Shown piece after piece: positions 14,222 to 17,815 of a stretch of DNA of 17,815 nt. The position numbers and the translations under genes were made by a program. Numbering within the stretch: position 1 is the first letter of the stretch; each line of letters begins with the position of its first letter. Location of the stretch: contig JASHSN010000586.1 of the NCBI GenBank assembly GCA_030038695.1, positions 1 through 17,815 on the forward strand, in the 5' to 3' direction. The DNA comes from Nitrososphaeraceae archaeon. GTDB taxonomy: Archaea; Thermoproteota; Nitrososphaeria; Nitrososphaerales; Nitrososphaeraceae. The notes beneath the pieces are model-generated. The model did no database searches and was not told where the DNA came from. It was given only the letters and a program-made list of their open reading frames with translations.

Positions 14222-14961
14222 ATGACTCAAGAAAAACGACTTGAGGGAAAGATTGCGGTCATCACGGGCGGAAATAGCGGCATAGGCCTTGCAACTGCAC
14301 AGCGGTTCGTCCAAGAAGGTGCCTTTGTTTTTATCACCTTCGCCGCCAGGATGAGCTCGATAAAGCGGTCAAGCAGATTGGCAGAAATGCCATGGGTGTT
14401 CGGGGTGACGTCTCAAATCTAGCAGATCTTGATAGATTGTACGCCACGGTGAAGCAGCAGAAGGGAAAGATCGATGTCCTCTTCGCAAACGCCGGCATTT
14501 TTGAAAATGCATCATTAGGATCAATTACTGGATCCCATTTTGACAAAATATTCAGCGTCAATGTGAAAGGGGTGTTATTTACAGTACGAAAGGCGCTTCC
14601 ATTGTTTCAGGATGGTGGTTCTATCATTCTAATTGCTTCGGTCGCAGGTTCCAAAGGCTTCGAGGGCAGTACTGTCTACAGTGCGACCAAGGCTGCTATA
14701 CGATCCTTTGCACGTTCCTGGACTGTTGATATGAAAAACCGTAAGATCCGGGTCAATGCCATTAGTCCCGGTGTGATAGAAACACCTATGTCTGCGGAAC
14801 TCAGCGAGCAGCTGAAGAATATCCTAGTGAGCACGGTCCCTCTGGGGCGGATGGGAAGACCTGATGAAATCGCCAAAGCCATAGCGTTTCTTGCATCCGA
14901 TGACAGTAGCTATATCACAGGTATTGAACTGTTTGTAGATGGGGGTTTAGCACAAATCTGA
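14222..14961 (+). pseudogene. Short-chain dehydrogenase/reductase (SDR) with a -1 frameshift
   Basis: Two frames together form one classical SDR of about 246 residues. The first (from ATG 14222) has the cofactor loop [16 protein letters not shown] and runs to VFIT. The second continues as [44 protein letters not shown], the catalytic YSATK (Tyr and Lys), and ISPGVIETPM, ending in the usual FVDGGLAQI. One base is missing near 14339-14340, where the family would have a glycine codon between VFIT and RR. Read to its own end, the first frame stops at 14422 without the active site. The gene may be a recent pseudogene or carry an assembly error, because the rest is intact. GRR after the second strand would favour NADP. 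It resembles bacterial broad-specificity SDRs and probably was acquired; the substrate is unknown. Confidence 0.85.
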
Positions 14962-15196
14962 TCCCTGTATGAGAAATGAGAGCAGCTCCGTTACCAGTAT
15001 TAGTGTCAGGCTGGCCATCAGCTATTCCTCCGTCCATCGCTATCCCGCCATTTCCGTATATTAGTCCGCCATCTCCTCCGTTAGCACTACTGTATCCGAG
15101 TACGAAACCTCCTGGACCGCCATTGGTGCCGCAAAATGCGTTGCGACGCGTTCCATCGCCACCATCTCCTCCGTTAGTAATCACAAAGTAGTTCAA
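14915..15196 (-). CDS. Hypothetical glycine-rich repetitive reading frame (doubtful)
   Basis: The minus-strand frame from TTG at 15196 encodes 93 residues with repeated NGGxGG units: TNGGDGGDG, TNGGPGGF, ANGGDGGLIYG, NGGIAMDGG. The composition resembles glycine-rich repeat proteins such as bacterial PE_PGRS-like or other surface proteins. There is no ATG start, no signal peptide and no clear promoter, and its last 47 nt lie antisense to the dehydrogenase end. It could be a fragment of a larger repeat protein or chance coding in a GC-skewed repeat. The opposite strand reads as a proline-rich frame that I do not accept as a gene. Confidence 0.25.
   Translation of the reverse strand: MNYFVITNGGDGGDGTRRNAFCGTNGGPGGFVLGYSSANGGDGGLIYGNGGIAMDGGIADGQPDTNTGNGAALISHTGIRFVLNPHLQTVQYL
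15069..15177. repeat. Short direct repeats in the glycine-rich region
   Basis: The 16-mer CCATCTCCTCCGTTAG occurs at 15069-15084 and again at 15162-15177, exactly 93 nt (31 codons) apart. Looser CCGCCAT and CCTCC units lie between. Spacing by a whole number of codons fits repeats inside a coding frame. Confidence 0.6.
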
Positions 15197-15370
15197 GCAT
15201 ATCCTCTTATACGTAGAACAGTATCCTGTATAGCCACACTAGTGGAGAGTACTACTAGAGACGCAAGTGTGTTATGCGTGGCACGAACAAACTGAACGAA
15301 TGATCTACTACATCACATTTCTCGAGATGTTATAAAACGCAGCAGGGCATTACTTACCTGTTCATATGAT

Positions 15371-15604
15371 TTAGATCTCTTCATCCATTTCTTCAAAAGC
15401 GAGCGCCTTTGATAGTTCGTGCAGCCGCATTGAGACAATTCTTTGATATTCCTTTTTGTTGATTACACCTTTCTCATCAAGTATTTCTATTAGAACACTT
15501 AGATGAGTCATTAATTCCTCTTCAGATTTTAGTTCTTTTCCCGTAATTTTTTTATCGGTGCTTGAGTTTTCGATGTCATCGCCAGTAGGATTCCGTTGTC
15601 TCAT
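15371..15604 (-). CDS. Small acidic helical protein of unknown function
   Basis: The 77-residue product has a polar disordered start (residues 1-25, MRQRNPTGDDIENSS onward). Two likely helices follow, EEELMTHLSVLIEILDEKG and KKEYQRIVSMRLHELSKAL, separated by a VIN turn, and the end is acidic (FEEMDEEI). The layout recalls short helical modules in which one helix ends in a DEKGVI(N/T) turn before the next, but I cannot name a family. A TATA-like TTATATAT at 15627-15634 (plus-strand coordinates) is 27 nt upstream of the ATG, so a leaderless transcript is likely. It is divergent from the geranylgeranyl reductase gene. The promoter spacing and composition make it a probable real gene. Confidence 0.65.
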   Translation of the reverse strand: MRQRNPTGDDIENSSTDKKITGKELKSEEELMTHLSVLIEILDEKGVINKKEYQRIVSMRLHELSKALAFEEMDEEI

Positions 15605-15626
15605 ATAAATGAAGACTTATCCAATC

Positions 15627-15634
15627 TTATATAT
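15627..15634 (-). promoter_or_regulatory. TATA box for the small helical protein
   Basis: The box is ATATATAA on the minus strand, 27 nt from the ATG at 15604. It lies in the divergent region shared with geranylgeranyl reductase. Confidence 0.5.
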
Positions 15635-15740
15635 CTACGTCGACCGAACCATCTAAAACGGAATGTCGAATCTAACGATCACAACCTAAATTTAGCCATA
15701 AAATAAAAGACCCAGGATCTACCACTACTACTACTTAAGT

Positions 15741-15748
15741 TTAAATAG
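15741..15748 (+). promoter_or_regulatory. TATA box for geranylgeranyl reductase
   Basis: TTAAATAG lies about 36 nt before the TTG start at 15781, predicting a transcript with a leader of roughly ten nucleotides and no obvious ribosome-binding site. Confidence 0.45.
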
Positions 15749-15780
15749 AGCGCACCAGTCGCCATATCCAGTCGATATCC

Positions 15781-17235
15781 TTGCCGGAGACAGATTATGA
15801 TATTATCGTAGCAGGTGGAGGCCTTGCAGGTATGATAGTTGCATCTTCAGCTGCTTACTTTTCAAATGAATCACTTCGAATTCTTGTCGTTGACAGAAAT
15901 CCATTGTTACTTGTGGGTAAGAAAACTATGACGGGATGGATTTGTGGGGATGCTGTAGGAAAAAAAAGTGTGGATTATATGTCAAAGCGAATTGGCATAA
16001 ATTGGGAGTACCCTGAAGTTGAACATCCTGTAAAGGGTGTAATCGCATATTCCCCTGATCACAAGACGGCCGTTACTTTTGACGGTGAAGGTTACATGCT
16101 AAACAGGAAGTTGTTACCACAAAAGCAATTGGAGGACGCGACTAAAAGAGGAGTCCATGTGCGTGATCGTGTTGCGCTTCGTTCTGCTATACTCGAGAAC
16201 AATAGCGTTGTAGGAGTAGAAGGAGAAGATCTTACTAACAAATGCGTCTTCAGAAGGTCTGCAAAGCTAGTAATAGACTGTACTGGCGTGACATCAGTTC
16301 TTAGAACGAATCTTCGGATGAAATCCTTCATTCAGACAAAAATTGACAGGGATGATCTAGAAGCTACAGGAAGGTATATCTTCAACTTTGACATTGCAAC
16401 TAAAGAAGATACATTTTTTCATCCAGACTACTGCATTATACATCTGGACCAAGAACTAGCGCCGGGTGGATATGGTTGGGTATTTCCTAAAGGAGAAACT
16501 AAGGTTAACATAGGCGTTGGCGTTCAGCCAAGAGCGTTTGACCTCCGGAATAGGGAAATGGGCATCAGGAGAGATCTGAAAATGTTGATCGACGAGTATG
16601 TGCGCAACAATCCGGTTATCAGTAATCCGAGACTTGCTGAAAGCGAAGTAGATGATGGGAACGGCTGGGGGACATGGCAGGTTTCGGTAAGAAGACAAAA
16701 TGACTGTATGGTTGCGAATGGTTACATGGTTGTAGGAGATGCAGCTTGGATGCCTAAGCCGCTCGATGCAGGAGGGATCGGCCCCGCGATTATCGCAGCT
16801 ACTATAGCTGGCAGGGATGCCGTGGAAGCAATCCAAGCAAATGACACCTCCGAGAGAACATTGTGGAAATACAACAAGGATTATGTCAATGACTACGGGT
16901 ACAAAACAGCAGGCCTAGAAGTGTTTCGAAGGATGCTGCAAGGGCTGACTAACGAACAGATCGATTACGGCATGAAGCATTTCTTATCGAAAATGGACGT
17001 GGAGAAGATAACAAACGGCGAACATCCTGAATTCAGCGCCGTAGATAAACTGGGCATGTTCATCAGAGGCGCACTCAATAAAGAGCTTGCGGAGAATCTT
17101 AAGTGGACCGCATGTACAAATGAACGGCTCGTGGAACATTATCATAACTACCCAGATGATCCTGAACACTTTTTGGACTGGCAGAAGAATTTACACGATA
17201 TCTTAAACGAGTCGTATGCCAAATTGTCAGGATAA
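15781..17235 (+). CDS. Geranylgeranyl reductase family FAD-dependent oxidoreductase
   Basis: Members saturate the isoprenoid chains of archaeal membrane lipids or reduce related polyprenyl groups. The 484-residue protein begins with the FAD Rossmann motif DYDIIVAGGGLAGMIVASSAA (GGGLAG at 12-17) and an acidic end to the second strand (VVDRN). TGWICGDAVGKK follows the first domain. The FAD-ribityl motif VVGDAAWMPKPLDAGGIGPAI has its GD pair at 319-320. The segment GGYGWVFPKGETKVNIGVG matches the substrate-domain sheet of this family. The C-terminal 100 residues are helical. The start is TTG at 15781, with TTAAATAG about 36 nt upstream. It is monocistronic in appearance: divergent from a small gene on the left and convergent with the translin-like gene on the right. 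The exact lipid substrate is not determined by the sequence. Confidence 0.9.
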   Translation: MPETDYDIIVAGGGLAGMIVASSAAYFSNESLRILVVDRNPLLLVGKKTMTGWICGDAVGKKSVDYMSKRIGINWEYPEVEHPVKGVIAYSPDHKTAVTFDGEGYMLNRKLLPQKQLEDATKRGVHVRDRVALRSAILENNSVVGVEGEDLTNKCVFRRSAKLVIDCTGVTSVLRTNLRMKSFIQTKIDRDDLEATGRYIFNFDIATKEDTFFHPDYCIIHLDQELAPGGYGWVFPKGETKVNIGVGVQPRAFDLRNREMGIRRDLKMLIDEYVRNNPVISNPRLAESEVDDGNGWGTWQVSVRRQNDCMVANGYMVVGDAAWMPKPLDAGGIGPAIIAATIAGRDAVEAIQANDTSERTLWKYNKDYVNDYGYKTAGLEVFRRMLQGLTNEQIDYGMKHFLSKMDVEKITNGEHPEFSAVDKLGMFIRGALNKELAENLKWTACTNERLVEHYHNYPDDPEHFLDWQKNLHDILNESYAKLSG

Positions 17236-17260
17236 TATTGGATAGGTTTTACTACTTTTC

Positions 17261-17815
17261 CTAGCTTTTCAGGATTTCGCTACTGGTCCAGGTTTTTTCT
17301 AAAGACGTGAGAGCGTTTATCATTAACTCTCTCCTAGAATGTTCCGTAACAGCAGCCCTAATGTCTTCTGTTATCATCTTTGAAATATCCAATTTTCTTC
17401 TGAGCCCAGGTAGTAGATTATCGTAAACGCCGAATGGATATACCGCGTTGTATAATTCTTGCATAAGACCGAAAAGCCTCATTACGTCAGGAGTTTGAGA
17501 CGTTCTCATCCTGTCATATATTAGCCGCTTTATCTCTCCCATAGAGTCCAAAATTCCTGTTATATACGATGGCCCAGATACGTTAAGGTCCTCTCGAAGC
17601 GGGAGTGATGTATCTTCTAAGATTGATTTTAGCATCGATGCTTCAACGAATTCTTGTTCTGCATCAGCCAAGTATCTTTGCAGATCGGTTTTGGCGTACG
17701 GCCTAAATTCATTCAAGAGCAACCGCGCCTCTTCGATTTTTTTCGTTCCATCTTCTATTTCATTACGATGCATAGCGACTATGGATTTGCCACACAAAAT
17801 GACGACCTTGCGGGT
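17261..17815 (-). CDS. Translin/Trax-like protein, archaeal type (5' end outside window)
   Basis: The frame is open to the right window edge. An internal TTG at 17797 could be called as a start, but codons upstream (TRKVVIL) continue the first helix, so the start is outside. The visible 184 residues are almost entirely helical. They carry family features: a charged CGKSIVAMHRNEIEDGTKKIEEARLLL helix, the SYITGILDSMGEIKRLIYDRM segment, YPFGVYDNLLPGLRRKLDISKMITEDIRAAV near the end, and a basic tail. Archaeal Trax-like proteins form hollow oligomers that bind or cleave RNA; whether the acidic catalytic residues of Trax are all present needs an alignment. It ends 25 nt from the geranylgeranyl reductase stop, across a T-rich stretch that could serve as a terminator on either strand. 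Confidence 0.75.
   Translation of the reverse strand, partial: TRKVVILCGKSIVAMHRNEIEDGTKKIEEARLLLNEFRPYAKTDLQRYLADAEQEFVEASMLKSILEDTSLPLREDLNVSGPSYITGILDSMGEIKRLIYDRMRTSQTPDVMRLFGLMQELYNAVYPFGVYDNLLPGLRRKLDISKMITEDIRAAVTEHSRRELMINALTSLEKTWTSSEILKS

Noticed and set aside
14976..15191. Proline-rich plus-strand frame of 71 codons
   Set aside because: It is the antisense of the glycine-rich repeats. It has no promoter and starts directly after the SDR end; the minus reading has the more regular repeat pattern.
12767..15200. tRNA-Ser as an integrated-element attachment site
   Set aside because: I found no second copy of the tRNA 3' end downstream and no integrase gene in the window.
1..17815. 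CRISPR arrays, insertion sequences, toxin-antitoxin or defence genes
   Set aside because: No regularly spaced repeats, transposase motifs or terminal inverted repeats were seen on either strand.

Overview
The window looks like a chromosomal segment of an archaeon, most likely a thaumarchaeon (Nitrososphaeria-like). The reasons are the late spc ribosomal cluster uL18-uS5-uL30-uL15-SecY running into archaeal-type adenylate kinase (AdkA), an EMC3/DUF106 membrane protein, archaeal cytidylate kinase and Cbf5. A class II tRNA-Ser with a probable intron, TATA boxes about 27-30 nt upstream of many start codons, an archaeal Trax/translin-like protein and a geranylgeranyl reductase agree. The lineage is judged from remembered protein similarity; no search was run.

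Left region (1-5464). The 3' end of a biotin carboxyl carrier protein is followed by a cluster for the nickel-pincer nucleotide (NPN) cofactor. On the minus strand larC, larE and a NifS/IscS-type cysteine desulfurase lie 6 and 2 nt apart. Divergent from them are an NAD-dependent malate dehydrogenase-like gene and larB. Together LarB, LarE and LarC cover the known route from nicotinate adenine dinucleotide to NPN. LarE has a CxxC pair plus the conserved third cysteine expected of the iron-sulfur sulfur-insertase type, so the adjoining desulfurase is a natural sulfur source. No LarA-type racemase is in the window; the malate dehydrogenase neighbour hints at a 2-hydroxyacid client.

Middle region (5548-12281). 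One compact plus-strand operon encodes four ribosomal proteins, SecY, AdkA, the EMC3-like insertase, cytidylate kinase and Cbf5. The genes after uL15 overlap or nearly touch. Two of them (uL18 and cytidylate kinase) have no ATG/GTG/TTG codon that preserves their conserved N-termini, and cytidylate kinase is in the same frame as the gene before it, separated by one TGA. A 382-nt stretch without a recognisable gene splits uL30 from uL15.

Right region (12282-17815). This part is looser: a 57-aa C2H2 zinc-finger protein, tRNA-Ser(GGA) with a probable 11-nt intron, an alpha/beta hydrolase, a short-chain dehydrogenase broken by a one-base frameshift, a small glycine-rich repetitive reading frame, a small helical acidic protein, geranylgeranyl reductase, and a convergent translin-like gene cut by the window edge. 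The hydrolase and dehydrogenase look bacterial in character and probably arrived by transfer.
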